Source of the DNA: Phallusia fumigata
Taxonomy: Eukaryota > Chordata > Ascidiacea > Phlebobranchia > Ascidiidae
Length of the DNA: 20,518 nt
NCBI GenBank assembly: GCA_008931825.1
Contig: QXVZ01024871.1
Coordinates: 1 to 20,518, forward strand
Direction: 5' to 3'
How positions within the stretch are numbered: the first letter of the stretch is position 1; each line of letters starts with the position of its first letter. The notes under the pieces were generated by a model, which was not told the DNA's origin, did not search any database, and worked only from the letters and a program-made list of their open reading frames with translations. The position numbers and the translations under genes are program-made. Shown here one piece after another: positions 1 to 12,500 of this stretch.

Positions 1-600
1 TACACTCAAAAATGTTAAGCCTCGTCTTTTCCACAACAAATGAAATGGTTTTGTTCAAAAATGTGTTTGATTTATGGTAAAAGTGCTAAAGAAACTTGAA
101 ATTTAGGAAATATTTAACAAATCAACAGACAAGTACATTTTGTCAGCAGAAAACTTGCTTAAATACCAAAAAAATTCTTACCGGCACTTTTGCTCCATAT
201 GAAATTGATCTGTTTTCCAGTTGGGTTTTTGCCAGCATACTGAAGAACTTTGAAAAAATTGGACGATATTAAGTAGGTTGTTGAAACAATCTGATAAAAT
301 TNTTACACTCAAAAATGTTAAGCCTCGTCTTTTTCACAACAAATGTTTGAAATGGTTTTGTTCAAAAATGTGTTTGAATTATGGTAAAAGTGCTAAAGAA
401 ACTTGAAATTTAGGAAATATTTAACAAATCAACAGACAAGTACATTTTGTCAGCAGAAAACTTGCTGAAATACCAAAAAAATTCTTACCGGCACTTTTGC
501 TCCATATGGAATTGATCTGTTTTCCAGTTGGGTTTTTGCCAGCATACTGAAAAACTTTGAAAATATTGGACGATATTAAGTAGGTTTTAAAAACAATATA
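1..600. repeat. Direct duplication of about 300 bp around an N
   Basis: Bases 1-301 and 303-600 are two direct copies of the same sequence. They differ by about six substitutions and a 5-bp indel over the first 270 bases, and the match decays near the end. The copies are joined by a single N at 302. Each copy contains the same 66-nt minus-strand exon. The simplest reading is two allelic contig ends that were not merged; a real tandem duplication is the alternative. Confidence 0.85.
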
Positions 601-785
601 ATGAAATTTGCTTATTTTACAATACCTTGTGTTAACTCTTGCCTTGTGTGAATACTTTCATCTGTACTTTCCATAACATTTAAGTACGCGGCCTTGTACG
701 CAATATCATCATCCTGTGCAAACTGCCGTTTACTACTTGAAAAACTACGCTCGGAAAGTAAACTGCCCTTTCTACTGCTCGACAT
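1..785 (-). CDS. EFCAB7: EFCAB7-like EF-hand protein, 5' end (partial)
   Basis: Three exon blocks read on the minus strand. Exon 1 is 626-785: ATG at 785-783, 53 codons plus one base, donor GT at 625-624. Exon 2 appears twice, at 489-554 and 182-247 (66 nt each, phase 1 on both sides, acceptor AG just upstream and donor GTAAG). The N-terminus is Ser/Arg/Lys-rich, then comes DDDIAYKAAYLNVMES; the next exon adds QYAGKNPTGKQIN. The KAAYL...QYAGKNP..KQIN pattern matches what I know of the first EF-hand region of EFCAB7, a ciliary-base protein that works with IQCE to position the EVC-EVC2 Hedgehog complex. The two exon 2 copies differ at two residues (Leu/Phe in the third codon from the acceptor, Phe/Ser later). 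Both sit in a block repeated around an N, so one copy is probably an assembly artefact. The rest of the gene lies beyond base 1. The gene family is inferred from short similarity; the exon structure is seen directly. Confidence 0.62.
302..302. other. Single-N contig junction
   Basis: An undetermined base sits exactly between the two copies of the 300-bp repeat, which suggests an assembly join and not one unreadable base. Confidence 0.8.
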
Positions 786-3039
<2,254 letters not shown>

Positions 3040-3965
3040 ACAGTGCCTTGCGGTTACACGCATTTTCCTGTTTTCCAAATTACCATAATGCAGTTTGGTT
3101 GTTGTTTTGTGTTTTGTCCATGATCTTTTCTCGGTGTACTAACCTTGATCCTGTTGAAAACTGGCGTAGCTGCTGAATTCCAATCTGCATTACCAATATG
3201 TGTATATTTTTTTTTAACTCGGCGTTGGTTTTGGATCGAGTGACTTCTGCAATTGTGCCTTTTTTGCAGTGCTGATTTTACGAAAGCGTTTTATTTGTTT
3301 ATTTTTTTAAAGAGCGACAACAGCTCAACCCGCAAGTGAGGTTTGCATTTGTATGCGCGAAAATTTTTAATTTTCTTCTACTTGAAACTTGGTGAAGTAT
3401 TTGTTTTAGGGTGGCGGTGGTTCGCTATAGTATTTGACCATTTTCTACTCTTTCCTATGCATATTCTCTGTAATCAGGTGCTTTTACAGTTTCAGCAAAA
3501 TCACAGTCCTCATATACTCCGCAGCTATTTCATATCCTAACAGACTTTGAGTTTGAATGGTGCTCGTGGCATTTTTTTTCAGTTATCAGATTGCACAATT
3601 TTTAGACTCTTATCGTGTAGATTTGTTGCATGCACAATTTTGCACGCTTAAGTTGGGGACAGAGCGTTTTGTAATACCTGTAACAAGTTTTTTTTAATAT
3701 GGCCAAGTATCCCTTGAACAAATTCACAAAAAAGTATTTCGCCAGTTGACTGGACGATGTTTGTTACAAGAACCCAGTTAAGTGTGCAATTTCGTGCAAT
3801 TAAACAAACCCAATATGTTTAGTCTCGTATTCCCATTTCTGAATTCCATTATAATACTTTGCGCTAGAAAAGCTCGTTTGAAAAATGTGCATCTTCCCTA
3901 CAGCATTTGCGATTGTAGTTCAAGTTGTCACTGCTAATGCGGGTAACATTGTTCGATTTTCGCGT
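3040..3965. other. CAPSL 3' UTR and gene-free spacer
   Basis: AT-rich, with T-runs. I see no exon, RNA gene or canonical AATAAA close to the CAPSL stop. The short open frames here have no recognisable protein character. Confidence 0.5.
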
Positions 3966-4055
3966 GAATAAATAATATCCGAGCTGTACATGATATGCTT
4001 GATCTAACACAGTGGTTCTTATCATGGGTTCGATGAAACCCTTGGGGTTCCATGG
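3966..4055. repeat. 90-bp direct repeat, left copy
   Basis: It matches 4466-4555 at a constant offset of 500 bases with about six mismatches (3966, 3969, one near 3993, one near 4006, 4022, 4051). It ends exactly where the foldback element begins. The first 44 bases lie outside the hAT-like element and the last 46 are that element's 5' end. Confidence 0.85.
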
Positions 4056-4465
4056 GGACAACTCTAAAATACGCAATCCAGGCAATCTACACAATCTATT
4101 TTAATTCAAAGCAATCCAGCCAAGTGAAGTAGATTAGGCACTTAGCCTGGTTTAATTCAACACAATCTGGAATACCCAGTTAGACAGGGCAACTCTAAAA
4201 TACGCAATCTATGCACACTTTGGCATTCCAGATTGCGTTAAATCACACCAGGCTTAAACACCTGAATTTTCCTGAATTGCGTTTGATCAGTCTAGTTTGT
4301 ACAGAATGCGTGCCTAACCTGGGCATCATATTCCTAGACTGAATGCCTAACCTGATGGGGTTGAACTAAACCAGGCTGTGTGCCTAATCTACTCAAATTG
4401 CTTTAAATTAGAATAGATTGCGTGGATTGCGTGGATTGCGTAGATTGCGTATTTTAGAGTTGCCC
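4056..4465. mobile_element. 410-bp palindromic foldback/MITE element
   Basis: The left end GGACAACTCTAAAATACGC and the right end (inverted) GGGCAACTCTAAAATACGC are long terminal inverted repeats. The arms continue as imperfect inverted repeats for about 115 bases, with shared blocks such as GTAGATTAGGCAC and AGCCTGGTTTA in matching order. A third copy of the terminus lies inside at about 4186-4208. Short CGCAATC-type units recur in the arms. There is no coding capacity. It interrupts the hAT-like element and is bordered on both sides, with no gap, by 90-bp direct repeats. Confidence 0.75.
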
Positions 4466-4555
4466 AAACAAATAATATCCGAGCTGTACATGTTATGCTT
4501 GATCTGACACAGTGGTTCTTAACATGGGTTCGATGAAACCCTTGGGGTTCTATGG
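4466..4555. repeat. 90-bp direct repeat, right copy
   Basis: Right-hand partner of 3966-4055. It starts at the base after the foldback element ends, and from there the hAT-like sequence continues uninterrupted. Confidence 0.85.
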
Positions 4556-5317
4556 CGCCTTTTCAGGGGTTCGGCGAAGGTACTCCGAATCACCAAATTT
4601 TAACAAACGTTTTCGCCATGTTTTTGTTACATATTGTCGCAAAAACCGAACGATCTCTATTTTCGCATGTTAGAATAAACATTAAAAATGAGGTTGGAAC
4701 CTCGGGGGTTTTTGTACACCCTATGTAGGGAACTATAGTGTGTAAAGTTTTGTGTTGAAGCTGGCAGTGCGGTACGGTACGCAGCAAATATCGTTAGGTG
4801 CAGTACGTTCAAGTTTTTGACATTTGGTACGTACAACTTAAAACGTACCGTACATACAACTACAGAGATTAACGTTTCCAGATCGAAAGAAACGTGTATA
4901 ACACAATGCAATGTCGGTGGTCATGTCTTTTAAACGAGGAGGAAACAATATCCAATTTGAGTATTATTTCCGATTACTTTTTTAATCCAGGGAGTATTTC
5001 ATTTGGTTCCGAAATTCCAACCCAAATTAAAAGGTTGTACCGACTGATTCATTTCACTGTTGTGATGCAATAATGAACAATATGCGACAATAAACAATTT
5101 CATGTCGACAGCAGAACACATATCAATCAACCTTGACATCACCAAATTTAAACTGGATTTGGTTGATTTCGTTTTAGTTTTTTTTCGTTTCGTTTTAAAA
5201 CTACTTTAATGCAATTGGAGACGTTTTGCGGTATACGATACTCAACTTATTTGGGTTCGACGAAAGGTTGGAAAAATCGTGGGGCTTCGGCGCGATAAAA
5301 TAGGTTAAGAACAACTG

Positions 5318-5636
5318 ATCTCACACATCGCGCTAATATTTATTACCAATTCTCTACTTGCAAAAAACACCCCTTAGTGGGGAATCCCCCCGTTGAGAAC
5401 CCCTGATCTGACGCAACAGGTGTATTGTGTTGTCTGCGTGGCGTGTTTGGCGTAATACTAACCAAACGTATTGTACCAGATGTACAGGTGTTTAGGATAT
5501 AACGCAAGGTAATCAGGACGCCAGTGTTTAAATACGATAAATTACGTTTTTCCGTTCTAGCCTTTAAATACCTATGTATGTTTACAAAAAGTCATTTACA
5601 GTTAAGCAGCCATTCGCCCAGATCCAATACTTTAGG
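5318..5636. other. Spacer upstream of the secreted-protein gene
   Basis: It contains the alternative hAT-like 3' terminus ending at 5405 and then unique sequence. A polypyrimidine tract followed by TTCTAG (AG at 5559-5560) forms a good splice-acceptor-like site 76 bases before the proposed start, with no obvious upstream donor. It could be a 5' UTR acceptor or an SL trans-splice site. Confidence 0.4.
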
Positions 5637-6057
5637 ATGAGAGGTTTAGTTAGTCTGTTTTCTGCTGTGTATTTCATTTGCATTGTGCTGCGCTTTGCAC
5701 AATCGCAAAACGTCACCGCGCGATTGCAACTCGATCATCAGATATCCAACGATGTTTCTCTTATTCTGAAATGTAAGTAGGCTACACAAGTCGCTAAATG
5801 CACGGCTTTCATGTGTCGTAAAATATCTGTTAATTAATTTTTTAACATCAAGTTAAAAATATATGTAGTTTTTCTAATTAGTTTGGCAAAAGTGCACAAT
5901 TAAACAAAATCGAAACGCTTTTCCAGGTAGAATTTGCAGCTCCCGAAAGGAAAGCCCATTTTGCTACATTCTTTCATTGCGTGGGTGCTCAATTGCTACA
6001 TCGTACATTTGTCCCCACACGTGCAAGTTGTGCTCTTCGTGCCCGCTNTTATCATAG
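5637..6057 (+). CDS. Small secreted cysteine-rich protein, ShKT-like
   Basis: Two exons, 5637-5772 and 5927-6057, joined T|GT across a GTAAGT...TTCCAG intron. They give 88 residues. Residues 1-23 form a typical signal peptide (MRGLVSLF then a hydrophobic core, AQS before the likely cleavage). An in-frame ATG at 5574 would bury the signal sequence, so 5637 is preferred. The mature part has eight cysteines, at 46, 49, 58, 66, 74, 78, 81 and 84. The spacing C49-x8-C58-x7-C66-x7-C74-x3-C78-x2-C81 with CPHTC fits the ShKT domain, a six-cysteine fold found in many secreted animal proteins, including proteases and peptides that bind potassium channels. No activity can be inferred. Codon 86 contains the N at 6048, so the last three residues and the stop depend on an uncertain join and the true C-terminus may be longer. 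Confidence 0.6.
6048..6048. other. Single N within the secreted-protein gene
   Basis: An undetermined base, or a contig join, three codons before the apparent stop of the ShKT-like gene. Unlike the Ns at 302 and 17897, I see no repeated sequence across it. Confidence 0.7.
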
Positions 6058-6518
6058 GTTTTGAAAGATTTTTAACAGTAAAATATCTACAAACTGTAAT
6101 TAGATTACTGTAGGTTCAAATAGTAAGATTTATGCTTTTATACAAGAAGTCTTTGGTTAAAAATCGCGTGCCAAGAACAGTAGACACGTATTATTTGTAA
6201 AACATATCATATATTGCAACATTTTTAGGATCAAAAAATTTTGATACGCGACACAATGTCTATTAGTCACAAAAAACAGCTTTTTTCAAACTAGTAAAAC
6301 GTGTTGCATTGGCATAAATGTTTGAAAATATAATTTACAACACCAATGTGTTATGTCAAAAATGTTGCCTAAATATCAATGTACCACCTTTAATGTGTTA
6401 CTTTAAATTTAGGTCTTGTTAAATATAGTATGTGTAACTAACTTACTGCAAGTTAGTCAATGTAAAAAATAAATTTATAAATTGATTGACCATTTATCGT
6501 ACTCTTTCTACATTCCGA
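6058..6518. other. Intergenic spacer before raver
   Basis: AT-rich with no exon seen. An 8-bp-stem hairpin (ACTAACTT/AAGTTAGT, about 6437-6457) and an AATAAA at 6468-6473 lie just before the raver start. The AATAAA could be the polyadenylation signal of the upstream gene, but it sits only about 45 bases before the raver ATG. Confidence 0.4.
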
Positions 6519-9500
6519 ATGAATTCCATTACATCAGACAATGATCGTCTGCTGATCGAAACATCAAAATCTGAATTTAGCAAAAAATGCAGGAGGGTTT
6601 CCCTAAAAAATATACCATGTGGTGTTTTAAACCAGGTATGTGTTAAACATAAACTTTAAAAAACTTGGCCAGTAGACAAGATTTGTGTTGATACCATAAT
6701 TAAGATTGTAATGCACTATCTTCAAAGGGTTTTGCTATTAAATCAGTAAAGTTTTGTCACAACTGCTTAAAGCTGATTTTTCTGTTGAGTTTTGGGTGGT
6801 CAACCAGGTGCTGTGTTGTTTTTTGAACATATGAAAGGGATTCCTAATGTTCCAAACTATGTTCCAAAGTTTTTTTTCATTTTGAACAGTTTTTTTAAAG
6901 TTTGTGATATTTAACAGGACATCCTTGAACTATTGAAACCCTATTTTTACCAGCAAATACACATTGACAAGAACAGTCAGTCATGTAAGTTTGTGCCAAA
7001 CATACACTTTTTTCATGATTGTAAGGAACACCAGTTTTTTTTTAATGTAGGTAAAGCAGTTTTACTAGATGGGGAATGTGCAGCTCGATGCATTGCTGAC
7101 CTTAATGGAAAGTTTTTCCGCGGCCAACGTTTACTTGTATCATTGGCATCATGTGACTTTATGTTGTGCATAACGCAGCTACCATTGTCTTACACTCACA
7201 ACCAGTTTCTGAATCTGCTAGCTCCTTTTGGTACTTCAGAAAGATGTTTCCTTGTGCACAGGTCAGTTACACCTAAATTTTTGTTACTATTGACATTCTA
7301 ATGGTGGTTTGCAATTTTGTTATTTTTTACAGCAATGTCACTGGAAAAAGCAAAGGATATGGATGTGTTGAATTTACAAGCAAAGAATCATCTATCAAAG
7401 CAAAAAATCATCTTAATGGTGCTGCTATTGGTAACCATGCGCTGCAGGTATGTTTGCAACTAAGTATTGCATTTGCTGGCCTATTTGGCATAATACTTTT
7501 GCCAACCAACCATGAGTAGTTAAGTTATCAAGTTAGCAGACATTGCCTTTCAATACTGCTTGTGCACTTGGTAATTAACTTGGTCCATCGCTAAAAACCG
7601 TTGAATACTGCATTGAACGCATTTAGACAGGAAAAAATGCGAAATGGCAAGTTTAGCAATATGAGGTGAAGCTAAAATATTGCGGTACCTGCAGTAAGTT
7701 TTTAACGACACATCAAGTGCACGACCACTATTCGAAGGCTGTTTGTTTCCTTTTTAATCTAATGCTCGGTCGCGTGTTCAACATGATAATAAAGTAACTG
7801 GAGTATCACCACGACTTTAGAGGTCCTGGGAAATCACCCTGTGTTGCAGGAGATGTAATAGAAGGCGTGGGGTACTTTTCAAAGTTTAATAAACAGTCTT
7901 TTGTTGTTGCGATTCTGTATGTCATTCCGCCAAAATATTATAGATTAGCCAGGTTTTCTCTGAACATTCCTAGTCACAGCTGTTGCAAAATTGTATTTGG
8001 TGAACAGGTACACTGGTTGGACAGCATACCATCTGAATACAGTGGGCTTTATTCAAGTTGCCTGTTAGTTGAAAATCTGCCAACAGACTTTAGAGACAAT
8101 TTATTGCTTCTGGAGCTTTTCTCCCAGTCGGCTACACCGAAGTTTTGTCAGGTAAACTGTGCAACAATTACACTGCAAATTTTACCAGTAAGTATTGTTC
8201 AATGTGTTTTTCTGAAATTCAACAGCTTGCAAACTGTGATGTAAACAACTTTGGGGTTGTTGAATACTGTGATCCAATGCATGCTGAGGATGCCTGGTAC
8301 AAACTCAACAACCATATCATTGGTAAGCTGTTGGGTTTGAAAAAAATTTCTATCCTATCAAGCATATACCTTATCCATAGGCGTCAATTCCCGGGGTGGC
8401 AGAGGTGGCGACCACCTCACTGGAAATTTCTAGGGTGGCAGCCTTTACAGAAAGTCTATGCTGCCACCCCAGAAATTTCCCGGATTGATTATTATATTCT
8501 TGCTTTCAAATTTTCTGAAGACTTGTTTACACCAAACATGTGCGAGGCGAGCGATGCAAATTTCTTTCCGATTTGATTATTTTGCCACCCCACATGAAAA
8601 CAAACTTGCTAAAAAATAGACACCTACGACCTTATCATCTCTACATAAACTGAAAACTGTATTTATCTGCCAATTGTTTGCTTTAATATATCCCACTGAA
8701 ACACTGAAATAGACAAAAATATGTTTTTGCATGTATTGAACTTCTTGTGTAAAAAAGTCAACTGATAATTGAATAAAAATCTGACCTATTGTGCGCTGCT
8801 AGGCATTCTGACATACTTTTTTAGTACCGGTGTTGTCTTTTTTAATGCTTTTGGCATAAGTACAAGGGTGTTATGTTTTGATGTTACTACACAGGGAACT
8901 CAACAATCAAAGTGTCATTCTGTGTGCCTGGTCCTTGTGGGCTTGTTGTCCTAAATGCACTGAAAGCATCTCGAGATCTTAAGCGTGCCAATCCAACTGG
9001 GGGTCTTCTTCCAACACCTGTGCAGCCCATCGACCACTCGGTTGGGTCCTCCATCCTTCACCTAAAAAAAGGTTCCAACTTTTGCTGCAAAATTGACTTA
9101 CATTAAACTAAAAATATATTAGATGGTTTAATGATGAAACTTCTCACTGAAATGCATTTGTGTATTTGCAGTTGCTGGTGTGCCATGTTCTAATGCCTTA
9201 GGAGGACTTGACACTGGTGTATTGAATGCCAATGCTGCCAAGGATCCAGAGGTATTTATCATTGTCCCCCATAAACGTTGTGTGACACAGTGCAATGTAT
9301 ATATAGATGCACTGAGCCAAACCAATAGTAGAGTTCCTGGAACTGAGTAGCCTCTTTTGATACTTAATACTGGTTGTGAATGAAGCGTGACATTCTGTGC
9401 TTGATCAAAATCTGCTGCACATTGCATAAAAATGGTAAAAGGCCCCACAATGCTAAAACTATTCCACTCTACACTTGATCCTGTATTTGGCCAGTTGGAT

Positions 9501-12500
9501 CAAACAAATTTAAGGCTACCGATCCATTGTTACATCATAATACCCTCAGTATGCTTGGCAAGGTTTCAACATAAGCTGCTTGGTGCACAGCACGGCAGAT
9601 ACGCAGTTTTTTGTCCCCCATGTAATAATACATACTATTTTGTTTTTGGAAAAGGTACAAAACCTGCTCAGTGCCTTACACAACCGCCTTGCTGAAACCA
9701 ACATGGCGATAAGCCAAGCTGCAACACAGATGACAGCACATCCAGGCCTCTGGTCACAACCACAGCATGCAATGAACCCAGGACTGTTGAACCAGTTTCA
9801 ACAAACAGGTATAGGTGTTGCTGTAGTGTCATGATAGAAATGAATGGTACGAAAACCCTTGTTGGTGTTTGCATCGTCACTTTGTAGAAAATATTCCTCC
9901 ACACATGATTGCTTTACGGAGCCGAAGTGGAAGCATTTCATCATGCGACTCTGGAGCAAGGGTTGAAGATGATGTGTTTGAACCAACACGGAGAAAAAGC
10001 CAAGAGGTAACACATCAACTCTTGCATAAGTTTTTTGATCATGGATTTCAAGAATGATCAATGAGGTTTATCATGAAAGTTGAAGTTTTTGCAGTTGTTT
10101 TCAAATTAGGTTCAAAAATGTGCAAAAATTGTTTTTTGACAAAAACAAGATCCTGGTGAATTTCTGAAAAGTATTAACTTTTGACAAGGTGATAAAGCTT
10201 AAAAGCTGTCAGTCAGCTTACCCAGATAATCGTTGTCGTTGCCATTACCTTGACCTGATATGAACCACTCAATCACAGGTTAACATCAAGTGGCCATTTG
10301 TTGACAAATCACATGACTGACAATTGCTCAAGTGCAATGTAACACCATCAGGCATCAAATTAAACTTCAAACTTAGTAGTTATTTTGCAAGTTTGGTAAA
10401 AACCAAACTTCTAACATGGCTGTAGTTGTAATGTTTTTAGAATATCGCAGAATTACTTTTGTAATGTTCCTATGCATGTTCCGACAAAGTTTCATATGTT
10501 TAAATAAGGTTTTCCACTCTATCATATGTATATATTGTTTTGAATTACATAATATGCAAAGAATGCAACAATTTAAAAAAATACTTCCTCTTACAAATAA
10601 AATTTTCCGTTTTTTTTATGCCTCACCTGTGGAAGGCACTTTTGGAATTGATTTAAGATTGTCAGGACTTCTAAATGCAATGTAATGTATTCCTTTGTTA
10701 AACAATGATAACAACTTGTTTAGGATCAGTGTGGATTTGACAATTACGCATATCAGCATTACAATGTTAGCCAAGCCGAAGAAAGAATCATCAACAGAGA
10801 AGGCTCAATTAAATATCAAAGTAATCAACGTACTGATAACAGGTTTGTTGTAAATATGGAACATTGTACCCTATTTTATTAACATTATTAACTGTGTGTC
10901 ACCATTAGATGCACCACATTGTATGATTCAAGTGGCCAGCAAAGCTTTGTTCAACCTTCAATCACAAACAATCCCTTGTTGTTTCTGCGTGAAGATTCTC
11001 AAGTCAGTGCAGTGTTTTTTTTTAGTTTCAGTAATGTAGTATACATGTACATATGGTTTAGCACTTACAACTTTTTTACAAAGATATGTTTGTTACATGT
11101 ATTAGATTAAAGCTTTATTGTGTGACCCTACAAGACGGCTTAATGTGGAAAACAGTGCAGTATTAAGTTTCATTGCAATGCAGCGTACAATACTGCCAAA
11201 TTGTCTGCTAATCCAAATTGTTTAGGTCAACAATCAGAGTGCTTTTAAATTCCTATTTAGGTAATAGTATCTCTTGGAATTTGAAGTACCAATGGTTCCA
11301 CAATGATTGTTTACAGTTCCATCAACTTTTTAACTGTTTTTTCACAACAGTTTTCAAAACTTGGTTTTGTCTCAAATGAATGGCTTTATATCAGGCAGTG
11401 GATAATTCTCCTTACTTTTGCAGAGAAGCGAAAGTGCAGACTCTGCATACAGTGGTAGTCAGGGAAGCAGCACTTCCGAAAACTCGTTTTCCTGTGTCAA
11501 CCAGAACAATGATAGACCAACTACCAACCAGAATTGCATTCTTCCAAACCCACAGTTGCATCAAGTCAGACACAGGGTAAATGCCTCAATACAGAACAGC
11601 TGAATACAGCCTTAATATTTAATTGATGTCCCATGTTCATACCAATGTATACGGACATAATTAATCATGTGATGTCGTTCTAATGTTAACACTGCATCTC
11701 CAGATAGAAAAATACAAACCAATGCTTGTGTGTGAAACATTTTTCTACATTTTGACCAATGCTGTTGTCCATTCACACTATGAGTCATTCCTGATGATGG
11801 AAACAATGTTTGTTAAATATTAGAAATGTTTTGTGCATAAGCTTATACCTTCTTGAAGCTGCCACTACATGATTTGTGTCAAAATTTTGCACCCAACAAA
11901 TGAGTTGTATTTAACAGTAGTTTTCATTCCTTTGTTAACTACAGCCCAGTGGTCTGCTCGGTGATGCACCTCATGCTGCTCCACAGTACAATCCCCTGAA
12001 ACTACCTCCTGGCATTCAGCGATTTCCCCCACCATCCGGTCAGCAGTCATGCTTTTCTCTCAGTGATGTTGCCAAGCAACAGGTGTCAAATGCAAAACCC
12101 ATTCCTCCGTACACTGGCGGATCTGGTTCCATCCTCTATCCGAGCAGCAAAATGATGAACGCTGAAGTTTCTGTTGTCATGTCGAATCCAAGTGTAAGCA
12201 TTTCCTCTATTTAGTCCTTAGTGTTTAGTCTGATCTTTTTTCTACGTCGGCAACTTTCGTATTCTGCTATGTCTCCTGCTCTGCTTTAATTCATGACATG
12301 GAACGAAGAACCTAACCTGGTGTGCATTACATACATTATAGGAGAGTGTTGCCATGGAAACCACCACCACTTTACCAAGGGGAGACTCATCAGCTTTTAA
12401 TGATGTGGCCGTCAAGCAAAAGTCGGCTCGGAGAATGATTCCTTGTCCAGAGTTCGTGAGAACTGACTTGGATGCAACAAAAGGTGGTGGACAGGAGTTG

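Larger units (their letters stand above)
4010..5317. mobile_element. hAT-like non-autonomous transposon, interrupted
   Basis: The 5' end CAGTGGTTCTTA at 4010 (repeated at 4510) and the inverted 3' end GTTAAGAACAACTG ending at 5317 match at about 13 of 15 positions, using the 4510 copy. Flanking 8-mers are ATCTAACA (4002-4009) and ATCTCACA (5318-5325), 7 of 8 identical, which fits a hAT 8-bp target duplication. An alternative 3' end GTTGAGAACCCCTG stops at 5405 and is followed by ATCTGACG. There is no transposase frame, so the element is non-autonomous. It is split by the foldback insertion at 4056-4465. The middle (about 4768-4855) holds several GGTACG/CGTACC motifs in both orientations. Superfamily assignment rests on the terminal sequence and target-site length. 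Confidence 0.6.

Noticed and set aside
3343..3540. A 65-codon frame in the CAPSL downstream spacer
   Set aside because: Composition follows the T-rich background with no protein-like pattern.
4056..4465. CRISPR-like array from the recurring CGCAATC units
   Set aside because: The units are irregular, occur in both orientations within a palindrome, and have no regular spacers; this is eukaryotic transposon DNA.
6040..6060. A third N-joined duplication at the N at 6048
   Set aside because: Flanks on the two sides do not match each other, so it is either one unresolved base or a non-overlapping join.
8145..8576. A 143-codon frame across raver exon 6 and the intron
   Set aside because: It runs through the exon 6 donor into the MITE; the RRM3 alignment requires splicing from 8322 to 8895.
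9128..9448. A 106-codon minus-strand frame
   Set aside because: It overlaps raver exon 8 and intron 8; it has no splice support or family resemblance.
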